Shown here: in pieces, positions 1 through 9,389 of the stretch
How positions within the stretch are numbered: the stretch's first letter is position 1
Layout of the letters: every line of letters starts with the position of its first letter
NCBI GenBank assembly: GCA_015075175.1
Contig: JABTUV010000001.1
Coordinates: 62,001-126,000 of the forward strand
DNA length: 64,000 nucleotides
Reading direction: 5' to 3'
From: a bacterium
Lineage (GTDB): Bacteria; Hinthialibacterota; Hinthialibacteria; H5-UNCL2
Position numbers and translations under genes: made by a program
Notes under the pieces: model-generated
What the model was told of the DNA's origin: nothing
What the model saw: the letters and a program-made list of their open reading frames with translations, nothing else
Databases searched by the model: none

Positions 1-900
1 GAGAACGACGAAGTCGCATACGGCCAGCATCTTGTAGTAGACGTCGTCGCGGGGGGTGAACTCATAGTAATGAGCCAAGCCCTTGCGTTCGAGGACTTCG
101 ATCTGGCCGCGCCAGGCGCCGTCGGCGTCGTCGGGGGCGTGGCTGGCGGCGGCGCCCGCCGCCAAGAGATCCCAGCGCTGTCCGCTGCGGGCGCGGATGT
201 CCGCCGCGCACTGCTCCCACATCGAGGTGAGGATGTCCCAGCGCTGGTTGGCGCCGGTCCAGCCGATCAGGCCCACCAGGTGCTGGGCGAGGCCGGGAAG
301 CTTGTCCAGGCCCAGTTCGTCGCGCAGCCGCGGCACGTCCTCCACGCTCCAGCGATAGTCGGGCCGCGCCCCGTGCGGCACGACCATGATGTTCTTGGGC
401 GTCGGCCAGCCGAAGCCGCGGCAGGTCCAGTCGAACCGCCAGTGCTGATAGGCCGCCTTCAGGATCACCACGTCCGCGTACTGGCTGGTCTGGTAGATGA
501 AGTCGGCCTCCTCGTCGCGCAGCCGTCCGTGGACCGTGTGCAGCTCGACGACCAGCGGATAGTCGCTGGCCAGTTGCTCCAGGAGCGACAGGAATCCCGC
601 GTTGTTGTCGGAATGGCCGCGCTCGTCGCGATACTCGTAGAGGGGATAATCGTGCTGGAGATGGATGGCTTCAGGGCCCAGTTCCCGAACCTTGGCCACG
701 ACCGGCTTCCACCAACCGCGACGGGAGAGGTGGATGAGGGGGAAGACGCCTTCACCCTCGCCCTCGCGATGGCAGATGACGAGAACGTCGCGTTCGGGGA
801 GGGCGCGGGCCAGGAACTCGCGCGCCTCCTCGGTAAAGCCGGCGACCGTGTCGGCGCGGGGAGGATAGGAACTGATGAGCAGAATCGGGGCTTGTGGCAA
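1..900 (-). CDS. GT4-like glycosyltransferase, C-terminus outside window
   Basis: Uninterrupted reading frame of 300 codons running off the left edge. I start it at TTG (900-898) because GGAGG lies 8 nt upstream; no better ATG exists. The N-terminus has hydrophobic strand PILLIS followed by SYPPRADTVAGFTEEARE, the pattern seen at the start of GT4-type transferases (STYPPR...GIATFT). A later stretch holds VVPHGARPDYRW, typical of the sugar-acceptor hinge region of GT-B enzymes. The gene lies 43 nt downstream of the GDP-mannose-forming gene on the same strand, so a mannosyl donor is a reasonable inference, but the nucleotide-sugar binding half is missing and the substrate cannot be read. Confidence 0.7.
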   Translation of the reverse strand, partial: MPQAPILLISSYPPRADTVAGFTEEAREFLARALPERDVLVICHREGEGEGVFPLIHLSRRGWWKPVVAKVRELGPEAIHLQHDYPLYEYRDERGHSDNNAGFLSLLEQLASDYPLVVELHTVHGRLRDEEADFIYQTSQYADVVILKAAYQHWRFDWTCRGFGWPTPKNIMVVPHGARPDYRWSVEDVPRLRDELGLDKLPGLAQHLVGLIGWTGANQRWDILTSMWEQCAADIRARSGQRWDLLAAGAAASHAPDDADGAWRGQIEVLERKGLAHYYEFTPRDDVYYKMLAVCDFVVL

Positions 901-943
901 GAGCGGTTCCTCCAGCGATCGTCACAACCTGTCTTCTCCACCC

Positions 944-2059
944 TCACAGTTGGGGCGCGTCGCGCTGGCGCAGGCGGCGCACCGCCTCGCGCACCTCCTG
1001 CGCGCGCGCCTTGGGCGTTACCAGCACGGCGTCGTCGGTGACGATAATCGCCAGCTCCGACACGCCCACGGCGCATACCGCGATACGCTCCCCGGCGTCA
1101 TTATAGACCAGGCAATCGCGCGCGCCAACCAGCACCGGATCGCCGACCGCCACGTTGCCGTCGGGATCGTGGGCGAAGCTGCGCATGAGGGCGTCCCAGG
1201 CGCCCACGTCGTCCCAGGGAAAGGTGCCGCGCACCAGCCGCACGCACTGCGCGCGTTCCATGAGGGCATGGTCGATGGAGATGTCGGGCAGGCGCCGGAA
1301 GAGCTCGACCGCCTGGGACTCGTCCCCGCGTGCAAGCGAGGCCGCCAACGCCGCGGCGATTTCCGCCAGCTCGGGCGCCGCGGCCGCCAGCTCGGAAATG
1401 AACCGCGACAGCCGCCAGAAGAACATGCCGCTGTTCCACAGGAACCGCCCCGAAGCCACGAACGCCTCGGCGGTCGCCGCATCGGGTTTCTCCCTAAAGC
1501 GAACCACGGGCAGGACGGGCAGGCCCTCGCGAACCGCCACGGCGCCTTTCGCTTCGTCCAGCTCCAGGTAGCCGTAGCCGGTCTCGGGACGACTGGGCGG
1601 GATGCCGATGACCACGAGCGACTCGCCGGTGGCGGCCTCTGCGAGGCAGGCGGAGAGGGTCGCGGCGAATCGCTCGGGCTGCCCGATGTGGTGGTCGGCG
1701 GTGAGGACGGCGAGCACGGGATCGGCGCCTTGGCCCAGGCGGGCGCGCAGGGCGGCGGCGACGAAGATGAGGGCGCCGGCGGTGTTGCGGCGGTCCGGCT
1801 CGGCCAGCACGTTTTCAGGCGGCACTCCCAGGCGGGCATCCACGATGGCCGACCGCAGCGCCGCGGTCGTAGCGATGAAGGTGCGCTCGGGAGGAAAGAC
1901 GCGCCGCGCCCGCGCTACCGCCTGCTCCAAGAGCGAGCCGCCCGATTCCGAGAGCGTCAGGAGTTGCTTGGGGCGATGCCGCCGCGACAGCGGCCAGAAG
2001 CGCTCGCCGCTGCCGCCCGCCATGATGACCGCCAGGGCGTCGGTTGTCGCATGTGTCAT
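944..2059 (-). CDS. manC: Mannose-1-phosphate guanylyltransferase
   Basis: 371 aa. Makes GDP-mannose from mannose-1-phosphate and GTP in the cytoplasm. The N-terminus carries the nucleotidyltransferase signature AGGSGERFWPLSR (about residues 14-26) followed by RPKQLL. FREKPD and NSGMFFW further on are conserved in this family, and FPWDDVGAWDAL near residue 280 is the usual metal/substrate segment. The length fits the single-domain form without the phosphomannose isomerase half. It is probably co-transcribed with the downstream glycosyltransferase at 900. The start is ATG; no strong Shine-Dalgarno is visible. Confidence 0.92.
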   Translation of the reverse strand: MTHATTDALAVIMAGGSGERFWPLSRRHRPKQLLTLSESGGSLLEQAVARARRVFPPERTFIATTAALRSAIVDARLGVPPENVLAEPDRRNTAGALIFVAAALRARLGQGADPVLAVLTADHHIGQPERFAATLSACLAEAATGESLVVIGIPPSRPETGYGYLELDEAKGAVAVREGLPVLPVVRFREKPDAATAEAFVASGRFLWNSGMFFWRLSRFISELAAAAPELAEIAAALAASLARGDESQAVELFRRLPDISIDHALMERAQCVRLVRGTFPWDDVGAWDALMRSFAHDPDGNVAVGDPVLVGARDCLVYNDAGERIAVCAVGVSELAIIVTDDAVLVTPKARAQEVREAVRRLRQRDAPQL

Positions 2060-2190
2060 GCCTACGAGCTAGCATGGAGCCGCGCCGGATGCAAGCGGCA
2101 GGATTGCGCGCGTGCCTCCTTTAAGGTTGCGGGCTGCAGAACCCGCGCAACGGCTCCGGGAGGTTGCCGCGGTTCCACGGGAATTGCGCT

Positions 2191-2300
2191 GTCATGTCGA
2201 CCGCAGCACGCTGTCATTTCGACCGCAGCACGCTGTCATTTCGACCGCAGCAGGTTGTCATTTCGACCGCAGCACGCTGTCATTTCGACCGAAGGGAGAA
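2191..2300 (+). repeat. 22-bp tandem array, five units
   Basis: GTCAT(T/G)TCGACCGCAGCACGCT-type units start at 2191, 2213, 2235, 2257 and 2279, an exact 22-bp period. The last unit runs into GAAGGGAGAAATCTCC, the usual tail of a dispersed element. The rest of the gene-free stretch 2060-2502 holds a CCCCCAACCCCCTT...AAGGGG palindrome near 2420 and no convincing gene. Confidence 0.9.
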
Positions 2301-2502
2301 ATCTCCCCCGCCGTTGCCGCGGGTCGAGCGCGAGGCAGAGGATTTCTCCCTTAGGTCGAACCGACAGTTTCACGGCCCAATGAAGAAACTGCACCTGCCC
2401 TCGGTTGCGCGCCGATCCCCCCAACCCCCTTGCTTCAAGGGGCTTTGCCACCGCCCAGCTTTCCCTTTGTCTACCTTCCCGCGAGCTGATAGATTGGGCG
2501 CG

Positions 2503-4155
2503 ATGACGACCCCGACAAGCTTTCAACCCGCCACGCGCCTGCGCTTCTGCGTCGAGCGCTCCGACTATCGCGCGGCGGGCGTCGACGATTCGTATCTGGA
2601 CGCCTGGCCCGCCCACCCGGAGCTGTTTCCGCCGTCGCTGGGGGAGTTGAGTCGGGTGCACGAGGAGCGCCTGGCGTTCTACCAGGCGTCGCCGCGGCGG
2701 TCCGCCTTGGTTGAGGCGCTGCGCGCCGCGTATCGACGACTTGGCCTTTCCGGCGACGAGCTGCTTGCCAAGCTCTCCCGACCCGACTGCATGGCCATTC
2801 TCTCCGGGCAGCAGGCGGGGCTTCTCATGGGTCCGCTCTACACGCACCTGAAGATCATGGGGACGATCCGTCTCGCCGAGGTTGTGCCTTTTCCCGCCGT
2901 GCCCGTCTTCTGGAACGCGGCCGAGGACGCCGACCTCTCCGAAATCGCCGACGTGGTCGTGCCCGGTCGCGGCGGTCCGGCCGTTTACCGGCTGGAGGTC
3001 AGCCGGTATCCCGAAGGCACGATGGCGGCGTCCGTTCCCGCGTCGGACTTCGACCTGGAGGAATTCGCCCGTTGGTGGGAGACGGAGCTGCGCCGCACCG
3101 ACTTTACGGATGGGTTATTCACGCTGCTGCGAAGCACCCAGGCGGCGTCGGCGTCGCTGGGCGACTGGATGACGCGGCTCGTGCATCATTTCTACGGCGA
3201 CCGGCTTCTGATCGTCGATCCGTCGTGGCCGGAGTTGAAACCGCTGGGACTGGGGCTGGTCGAGTGTGAGTTGGATCGTCCCAATGCTACGGCGGAGGAG
3301 GTCAACGGCGCCGGTAAACTGCTGCAAGCCATCGGCCTGCCTCCGCGTATTCATCGCCCGCAGGATAGAACCTCCTTCTTCTTCGTAAGAGACGGCGTGC
3401 GGCATCGCATCACGTGGCGCGACGGGCGACTCCATTTCGACAACGAGAGCATGGCGGTCGAGGAGTTCATGCAACTGCTTGGAGACGATCCGCGTGGTTA
3501 CAGCGCGGGCGCGACGTTCCGCCCCATCCTTCAGGACGCGCTTTTGCCCACGGTGGTGACGTGTCTTGGGCCGGGGGAGTTGGCGTATCATTGCCAGCTG
3601 GGAGGCGCGTATCTTCGTTTGGGCGTGCCACGACCGGCGGTCGTGCTGCGGCCCAGCGCCACGCTTTTGGAACCCCAGGCGGCGGCGCGACTGGAGAAGC
3701 GGGGGCTGGACTGTCGGGAGCTGGCCCAGCCGGTCGAGCATCTGGGCAAGAGCCTGGCGGCGGACGGCGAGGGCGCCGTCGTCACGCAGGAGCTGGCGGC
3801 GCTGCGCGCCCAGACCGGGCGCGTCATGGCCTCCCTGCGCCAAGAGGCGCACGCCATCGACGCGGGCCTACCCGCCGCTCTGGACAAGCAGGAGAAGAAT
3901 CTCCTTAAAGTCCTCGACCAGGTGGAAGACCTGCTCATGCGCCGGCTGCGCGACCGCAATCAGTCGCGCATGGAGCAACTGGCCGGGCTGGCGGCGCTGC
4001 TCTTTCCCGACGGCGGACCGCAGGAACGCCGCCTCAATCTCTTCTATTTTCTCAACAAGTACGGCCCTCTCTTTGTAAAAGGTCTGTGCGCGGCGCTGCC
4101 GGCGACCGGTGAGCCTGTGCATGCGCTCGTGCGCTGGAGAGTGGAAGCATGTTGA
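2503..4155 (+). CDS. bshC: Putative cysteine ligase BshC (bacillithiol synthase)
   Basis: 550 aa. Adds cysteine to glucosaminyl-malate in the last step of bacillithiol synthesis. The frame is open further upstream, but that part translates the 22-bp repeat, so I use ATG 2503. Family blocks are clear: SGQQAGLLMGPLYT near residue 105 and FWNAAEDADLSEI near 140 (BshC proteins have SGQQ...GPLYT and PVFW.A.EDHD). The C-terminal coiled-coil half contains long charged helices as expected. Overlaps bshB1 by 7 nt, which implies translational coupling. bshA, the first enzyme, is not in the window; the glycosyltransferases here do not look like it. Confidence 0.9.
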   Translation: MTTPTSFQPATRLRFCVERSDYRAAGVDDSYLDAWPAHPELFPPSLGELSRVHEERLAFYQASPRRSALVEALRAAYRRLGLSGDELLAKLSRPDCMAILSGQQAGLLMGPLYTHLKIMGTIRLAEVVPFPAVPVFWNAAEDADLSEIADVVVPGRGGPAVYRLEVSRYPEGTMAASVPASDFDLEEFARWWETELRRTDFTDGLFTLLRSTQAASASLGDWMTRLVHHFYGDRLLIVDPSWPELKPLGLGLVECELDRPNATAEEVNGAGKLLQAIGLPPRIHRPQDRTSFFFVRDGVRHRITWRDGRLHFDNESMAVEEFMQLLGDDPRGYSAGATFRPILQDALLPTVVTCLGPGELAYHCQLGGAYLRLGVPRPAVVLRPSATLLEPQAAARLEKRGLDCRELAQPVEHLGKSLAADGEGAVVTQELAALRAQTGRVMASLRQEAHAIDAGLPAALDKQEKNLLKVLDQVEDLLMRRLRDRNQSRMEQLAGLAALLFPDGGPQERRLNLFYFLNKYGPLFVKGLCAALPATGEPVHALVRWRVEAC

Positions 4156-4865
4156 ACGGAAACAACCTCGATCTGCTCGTGTTCGCGCCCCATCCCGACG
4201 ACGCGGAGATCGCGACCGGCGGGCTTTTGGCCAAGCTGGCGCGGCAAGGCCGGCGCGTGGGGATCGTGGACCTGACGCGCGGCTCGTGGGGAACCAAGGG
4301 CGATGCCGATACGCGCGTCCGGGAGGCCGCCGCCGCCGCCAAAGTCCTGGGGCTTTGTGTGCGCGAATGTCTCGCCCTGCCGGATGGTCGCCTGGAGCCG
4401 ACCATGCAGCAGCGCCGCCTCGTGGCCGAGTGCATCCGCCGCCTGCGCCCGCGCATCGTGCTGGCGCCGCTGGAAGACGATCCCCATCCCGACCATCACG
4501 CCGCGCATCATCTGGTGCGCGGAGCGTCCCTGTGGGCGCGGCTGCCCAAGGCGGAGGTCGTGGGCGAGCCGTGGTCGGTGCGCCGGCTGGTCTTCTATCC
4601 CTTGCATCGCAGCGACGGGCGGCCGTCGTTTCTCGTGGACATCAATGAGCACCTGGAGACCAAGCTGGCGGCGATGGCGTGCTTTGCAAGTCAATTCATC
4701 GACGCCGTGCTGCCGGAGGGCTACACCTACCTGGCCACCTCCGACTATCTGGCGCGGGCGCGGGCGAATGCAGCCTACTACGGCCAGATGGCGGGGACTC
4801 TCGCGGCGGAGGCGTACTGGACGGATACGCCGCCGGTCGTTGGGGACGTGATCGAGGAACAATAG
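4149..4865 (+). CDS. bshB1: Bacillithiol deacetylase BshB1 (PIG-L/LmbE family)
   Basis: 238 aa. Removes the acetyl group from GlcNAc-malate, giving the substrate for BshC. The zinc site is visible: APHPDDAEI at residues 14-22 and HPDHHAAHH near 114-122. RGSWGTKGD and the spacing of the first block match the BshB1 subgroup of PIG-L deacetylases rather than the mycothiol enzyme. Starts inside the end of bshC, so the two form one transcription unit. The stop TAG abuts a perfect inverted repeat that may end transcription. Confidence 0.92.
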   Translation: MLNGNNLDLLVFAPHPDDAEIATGGLLAKLARQGRRVGIVDLTRGSWGTKGDADTRVREAAAAAKVLGLCVRECLALPDGRLEPTMQQRRLVAECIRRLRPRIVLAPLEDDPHPDHHAAHHLVRGASLWARLPKAEVVGEPWSVRRLVFYPLHRSDGRPSFLVDINEHLETKLAAMACFASQFIDAVLPEGYTYLATSDYLARARANAAYYGQMAGTLAAEAYWTDTPPVVGDVIEEQ

Positions 4866-4936
4866 GGTCAGCGCCTAATTATGCCGTACGACGATCGATG
4901 ATCCGCATGTTGCCGTGCATGATTAGGCGCTGACCC
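4865..4936. repeat. 72-bp palindromic element after bshB1
   Basis: Arms GGGTCAGCGCCTAATTATGC (4865-4884) and its reverse complement at 4917-4936 match with one mismatch; the outer 15 bp are perfect. The left arm begins on the last base of the bshB1 stop codon. It could act as a terminator and looks like a REP/MITE-type element. Confidence 0.85.
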
Positions 4937-4994
4937 ATTTTTCCCCGGACTTGCACACACCTCCGTCTGTCTCTACACTCCCGGCGTTACAACC

Positions 4995-5048
4995 GTAGGG
5001 TGGGTTTCACCCACCGTTGCACGCGGCAGCAAGCTGCCACACTCCAGA
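4995..5048. repeat. Two dispersed palindromes before dsbD
   Basis: GTAGGGTGGGTTTCACCCACC (4995-5015 approximately) is followed by a copy of the GCGGCAGCAAGCTGCC element (5023-5048). Relatives of the first lie at about 16370, 16440, 32510 and 34445; relatives of the second at 12299, 20569, 22160, 39789, 51460 and 60874. Confidence 0.85.
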
Positions 5049-5065
5049 GGGTCGCCGAGGAGCTT

Positions 5066-7207
5066 ATGAAGTCGTTGCCCGTTCGTCTCATCCTGCTTGC
5101 GTCGCTGGCCTTGGCGTTGCCGGGCTTCGCCCAGATGGACTCGCACGTCAAGGCGAGTCTCATTACGCCCACGAAAACCGTCATCCCCGGCAGCACGTGG
5201 ACGGTCGGACTGCGCTTGCAGCACGACCCCCACTGGCACACCTACTGGGTCAATCCCGGCGACACGGGTTACGTGACGAGCATCGATTGGAGCGGCCTGC
5301 CGGCGGGCTTTGTGGTCGGCGAGCCGCTGTGGCCCGCGCCCATCAAGTTCGAGGTCGGCGGCATCGTCGGCTACGGCTACGAGGGCACGGTCGTGCTCCT
5401 CTTTCCCGTCAAGGTCCCCGAGACCGCCAAGCCGGGCGAGACGGTCAAATTGGAAGGCGTCGCCCAGTGGCTGGAATGCGAGGAGTCCTGCATCCCGGGC
5501 GAGGCGCCCGTCTCGATCACGGCGACCGTGGGAACGGCGGAGGAGCCGACCGAAGACGCCGCGCTCATCCGGCGATTTGAGGCGAGAGTCCCGCAGCCCA
5601 TCGCCACGCAAGCGGGCGTGACGGTCAACGTGCTGCACACGACCGCCCCAAAGAAAAAGGGCGATGCCTTCGCCGTGAACGTCGAGATTACGGGCGGCGG
5701 CGTGGACCCCACGCGCGCGTCGCAGGTGGACTTCTATCCGCTGCCTTCCGAAGCCGCCAGGCTGGACGGCGAACCCGCAACGTTTCGACTCGATGCGGGC
5801 TTTGGCATCACGCTCAAGGGCGCCTTGGCCGCGGAGGTCTCCGGGCCGACGGCGGAGGTTGCCGGGGTACTCAAGTATTTCATTTCGGGGCAGGCCGAGC
5901 CTCAGCATCACGAGCTGCGCGTGAACGTCTTGAGCGGGACCGCGCCCATAAAGGGCGCGCCGGCCGCGCCGCCGTTCACGCTGCGCGGCCTTCTTGCCGC
6001 CGTGCTCTTCGCCCTCATCGGCGGGCTGATCCTGAACATCATGCCCTGCGTTTTGCCCGTGATTTCGCTGAAGGTCTTCAGCCTGGTCAAGCAGTCGCGC
6101 GAGTCGCGCGCGCGGCTCCTCTTGCTGGGCGCGGTCTACAGCCTGGGCGTGCTCGTTTCGTTCTGGATTCTGGCGGGGGTGATGATCGCCATCAAGGCCC
6201 GCGGCGATGACGCCACCTGGGGCGCGCTCTTTCAATATCCGGTGTTCGTGATCCTGATGACCGCGGTGGTGTATGCGCTGGGGCTGTCCATGTTCGGCGT
6301 GTATGAAATCTCCGCGCCGAGCGGAAAGACCGTGCAGGAGCTGGCGGGATTGCAGGAGAAGGAGGGGCCGGTCGGCGCGTTCTTCATGGGGGTGCTGGCC
6401 ACGGTGCTGGCCACTCCGTGCAGCGCGCCGTTTCTGGGGGCGGCCATCGCCTTCGCCATCCCGCAGCCCTCGCCGGTGATTCTGGCCATCTTCACCACCG
6501 TGGGCGCGGGGCTGGCGCTGCCGTTTCTCGTGCTCTCGGCCTTCCCCGCCTGGACGCGCTTCATCCCCAAACCCGGCCTCTGGATGATGCGCTTCAAAGA
6601 GGTGATGGGTTTTCTCCTCATGGCCACGGCCATCTGGCTCCTCTACGTGGTGGGAAAACTGTTGGGCGTGGAGGGCGTGGCGTGGACGCTCTCGTTTCTC
6701 CTCGCCGTCGGCCTCGGCTGCTGGATGATTGGTTCGTTTATCGACTACACGTCAAGCAGGGCGCGGCGCGTCACGGTCTGGGCGCTGGCGCTCCTGGTCG
6801 CGACGGCGGGATACGGGTACTTCGTGCATCTCTACCTGCATCCCCGAGAGCACGACAACGCCATCCAGTGGATCGCCTACAGCCCGGAGAAACTGGCCGA
6901 ATTGCGCGCCGATAAGAAGCTGGTTTTCGTGGATGCGACCGCCGAGTGGTGCTTGACCTGCAAGGCCAACGAGAAACTGGTGATCGAGACGGACGCGGTG
7001 CGCGCCAAGTTCGCCGAGCTGGGCGTGGTGGCGCTGCGGGCGGATTTCACGAGAAAGGACGCGATCGTGGCCGAACTCCTCTCGCAGTTCAACCGCCGCG
7101 GCGTGCCGCTCTATGTCATCTATCCCAACAACGGCCGGCCGCCCATCGCCCTGCCGGAGGCGATTACGCCGGGCATGGTGATCGAAACGCTGGAGCAGGC
7201 GTCGTAG
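5066..7207 (+). CDS. DsbD/ScsB-like thiol:disulfide interchange protein
   Basis: 713 aa inner-membrane protein that carries reducing equivalents from cytoplasmic thioredoxin to the periplasm. ATG 5066 is preceded by GAGGAG; the open frame upstream only translates the repeats at 4995-5048. A signal peptide (residues 1-20) is followed by a periplasmic sensor-like domain with HWHTYWVNPGD near residue 55. The membrane core has the redox cysteines NIMPCVLP (about 327) and ATPCSAPF (about 451), and the C-terminal thioredoxin domain has WCLTC near 628-632. All three DsbD parts are present. Its position after the bacillithiol genes suggests a shared thiol-redox theme. The TAG stop lies inside a repeat arm. 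Confidence 0.9.
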   Translation: MKSLPVRLILLASLALALPGFAQMDSHVKASLITPTKTVIPGSTWTVGLRLQHDPHWHTYWVNPGDTGYVTSIDWSGLPAGFVVGEPLWPAPIKFEVGGIVGYGYEGTVVLLFPVKVPETAKPGETVKLEGVAQWLECEESCIPGEAPVSITATVGTAEEPTEDAALIRRFEARVPQPIATQAGVTVNVLHTTAPKKKGDAFAVNVEITGGGVDPTRASQVDFYPLPSEAARLDGEPATFRLDAGFGITLKGALAAEVSGPTAEVAGVLKYFISGQAEPQHHELRVNVLSGTAPIKGAPAAPPFTLRGLLAAVLFALIGGLILNIMPCVLPVISLKVFSLVKQSRESRARLLLLGAVYSLGVLVSFWILAGVMIAIKARGDDATWGALFQYPVFVILMTAVVYALGLSMFGVYEISAPSGKTVQELAGLQEKEGPVGAFFMGVLATVLATPCSAPFLGAAIAFAIPQPSPVILAIFTTVGAGLALPFLVLSAFPAWTRFIPKPGLWMMRFKEVMGFLLMATAIWLLYVVGKLLGVEGVAWTLSFLLAVGLGCWMIGSFIDYTSSRARRVTVWALALLVATAGYGYFVHLYLHPREHDNAIQWIAYSPEKLAELRADKKLVFVDATAEWCLTCKANEKLVIETDAVRAKFAELGVVALRADFTRKDAIVAELLSQFNRRGVPLYVIYPNNGRPPIALPEAITPGMVIETLEQAS

Positions 7208-7323
7208 GGTGCGCACCGCGCACCGCCGCGCAACACGTTCGTAATCTTGCTCGGCGCCCGCACGGGTCGGGAGACCCGTGCCAACCGGAAGAGGCGCAAA
7301 CGGTGCGCGGTGCGCACCCTACG
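7203..7323. repeat. 121-bp element with perfect 23-bp inverted arms
   Basis: The arm beginning CGTAGGGTGCGCACC (7203-7225) is repeated as an exact reverse complement at 7301-7323. The TAG of the left arm is the stop codon of the DsbD-like gene (7205-7207); the TAG of the right arm, read on the minus strand, is the stop of the converging dockerin gene (7319-7321). The interior also holds an ACGGGTC...GACCCGT hairpin near 7261. It probably serves as a bidirectional terminator. Confidence 0.9.
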
Positions 7324-8780
7324 GCCAGGCGAGGCGATTCAGGAAGATATCCTGGCCCGCGCTCTGATCCTCGAAGACGTTGACCACGCGGCCCAAGGGA
7401 TCAAAGCGCACCGCCGGCCGCTGCGCGTGGGCGCGGCCCGGATCGGTGTCGACCCGGAAGTCGTCCAGCGTCCGCGCGCCCGCAAGGTCGAATACACAGC
7501 CCACGACGTCGTTGTCGCCCTCGCGCGAGTCGGTCCAGGCGAAGTAGATGCGCTCGGCCGGCACGTCCACGGTCACGTCGGGATTGACGGCGTAACCGCT
7601 GGGGCCGTCGTTCACCTTGAACTCGTTGGTGTAGGGCTGGCCGTTGCGATTGTAGAGGCGCGCGTAGATGTCGCCGGAATGGTCGCCGGAGTCCTCCCCA
7701 GACGACCGCCCAACCGCCGATGGCGTCGTCCATGGCCGCCACGCGCACGTTGCGCCGCTGGCCGCCAGTGAGCTGGCTGATGGGAAATCGTCGCGCAGGA
7801 TTTCCAGCGCATAACCCGGATCGGTTTTGAGCCGGAACACGAGACCGCAGATCTCCGCGTCGCGCTCCGTCAAGCGATCATGAAGGTGTTACTGGCATCC
7901 ATGGCGAGGCCCGGCGCGCGGGCGTTGAAGGCGGCCAGGTTGGCCCGCTCGGGCCGCGCCAAAAGCTCCTTCCGTCGGGCGCGAGATGGAAGAACACCGA
8001 CACGTGCGGGTCGCCCGCGGCTCTCCTCCAGGCGACGAGAAAGTCGTTGGTCGAAAACGTCGCCACCGCCGGGCTGTCGGCCGTGCCCGTCTGGCCCCAG
8101 TCGATGCGCACGTCCCCGATGCTGCTGGAGACCGCAGGTCGGGATCAAACAGGCTGAAGATGACCGAGTCTGTGTCGCCGTCCAGGTCGATGTCGGTGGC
8201 GTAAACCAGGTCCACTTCGTCGTTCCTGTCTACCGCGACGTCGCCGCGGCTGCCCTCGTTGACCTCGACGATGAAGTCCAGCGGGACGCCGTCGGCCTAT
8301 GAGTTCAGCCAGGATGCCGTCGGCCTTGCCGCGGTAGTAGCCCGCGCCGCCCACAAGACGATCATCTCCGCGTCGCTCTGGATGGCCAGCCGCGGATTGC
8401 GGTTATCATTGATCTCCGCCGGATGGATGCGGTAGTCCTCGAGGTCGTAATAGGGATACACCGGGCCGGTCGGGGTAGGCGTAGGCGTGGCCGTGGGGTC
8501 AGGGTACCCGTCGGGCTGGGCGTAGGGGTGGGAGTGTACGTGGCCGTGGGAAGGGAAGACGCCGCCCTGGGCGACCTCGACGAGGCCCACCAGGTCCGTC
8601 CCAGCGACTATCCCGTCGCCGTCCAGGTCGGCGATCGAGGTCCCCGTGGTTCCCCACGCCAACGCAAAGAGAAACACGTCCCGATGGTCGATGGTTCCAT
8701 TGCCGTCAGGTCGCCGATGGCGCCGGGCTCGCGCCCACGCCCAACCAGAGAACAAGTGAAAATAAGAGCCGTCCCGCATG
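7319..8780 (-). pseudogene. Secreted dockerin-type protein, frameshifted
   Basis: One protein spread over three frames. From the N-terminus: a hydrophobic signal peptide (LLFSLVLWLGVGASPAPSA, about 8775-8710); a type I dockerin pair with DGNGTIDHRD and DLDGDGIVAGTDL; a TPTPTPTG linker; then extracellular repeat-like sequence with DIDLDGDTDSVIF, STNDFLVAWRR and ERIYFAWTDSREGDND. Indels are needed near 8710, 8310, 8140, 7890, 7780 and 7695. ATG 8780 is the likely start but needs an indel just after it. The dockerin implies attachment to a cohesin partner, which is not seen here. True decay and consensus error cannot be separated from this sequence. Confidence 0.7.
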
Positions 8781-8850
8781 GGCCTTCGCCGCCCCTGCCA
8801 GGGACGAAAAACCAACGCGGCCGCGAAGACGGTTTGGGCACATCCAGCCC

Positions 8851-8945
8851 GTCCTTTCGATACGCGGCCCGAAGCGACCTCGCGCATCAAGGCGAGGATC
8901 CGCTACGCGAGGACTCGGTTCTTCTTTTTCTTGCGGCCCCTTCGA
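8851..8945. repeat. TCGATACG / CGAGGACTCGG element
   Basis: TTTCGATACGCGGCCCGAAG is followed about 50 bp later by ACGCGAGGACTCGGTTCTTC. The same two ends recur at 10050-10500, 54205-54330 and 54420-54520. It lies just upstream of the broken dockerin gene. Confidence 0.8.
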
Positions 8946-9029
8946 GGCCCGGTACCGGAATCGACGTTTCATGGCGCTTGTCCCCAGAATAGAGTCGCCC
9001 CGTCTGCTATGACGGGTGCGCTGCGCCCT

Positions 9030-9389
9030 CTATTCAGACAGGACGTGGGAAACCGACTCGCGGCGCACGGTTAATCGGGTGTTCTTGTCGACCTCGACGG
9101 TCAGGAGCACGAGTTTGGGCGCGCGGGGGTTCTTTTCATCGGTCTTTTCCTCGATCTCGCGCACTGTGCCGTAGATGCCCTGGGCGAAGATGACGCGGTC
9201 GCCTTTCTTGATGCTGGACAGCATCCGCTCGGTCTCGCGTTGCCGCCGCCGCTGGGGGGCGATCAGGAACACGTAAAACCCCAGAAACATGAGAATCATA
9301 ATCATGAACGTGGGATCGATGGGCCGCTGGGGCACGGGCGCCTCCTCCGTCTGAGCGATCACGGACAGGAGCGGGATGAGCCAATTCAT
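9030..9389 (-). CDS. yajC: Preprotein translocase subunit YajC
   Basis: 119 aa. Accessory subunit of the SecDF complex. A short periplasmic N-terminus is followed by one membrane segment (MIMILMFLGFYVFLIAP, about residues 29-45), then the conserved PQRRRQRE positive cluster and a small cytoplasmic domain with IKKGDRVIFAQGIYGTV, the hallmark of YajC. The usual neighbours tgt, secD and secF are absent, so this is an orphan locus. The start ATG has GGAGAA 9 nt upstream. Confidence 0.95.
   Translation of the reverse strand: MNWLIPLLSVIAQTEEAPVPQRPIDPTFMIMILMFLGFYVFLIAPQRRRQRETERMLSSIKKGDRVIFAQGIYGTVREIEEKTDEKNPRAPKLVLLTVEVDKNTRLTVRRESVSHVLSE

Noticed and set aside
875-2383. 502-aa plus-strand ORF opposite manC
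   Set aside because: Antisense shadow; manC on the minus strand has all family motifs.
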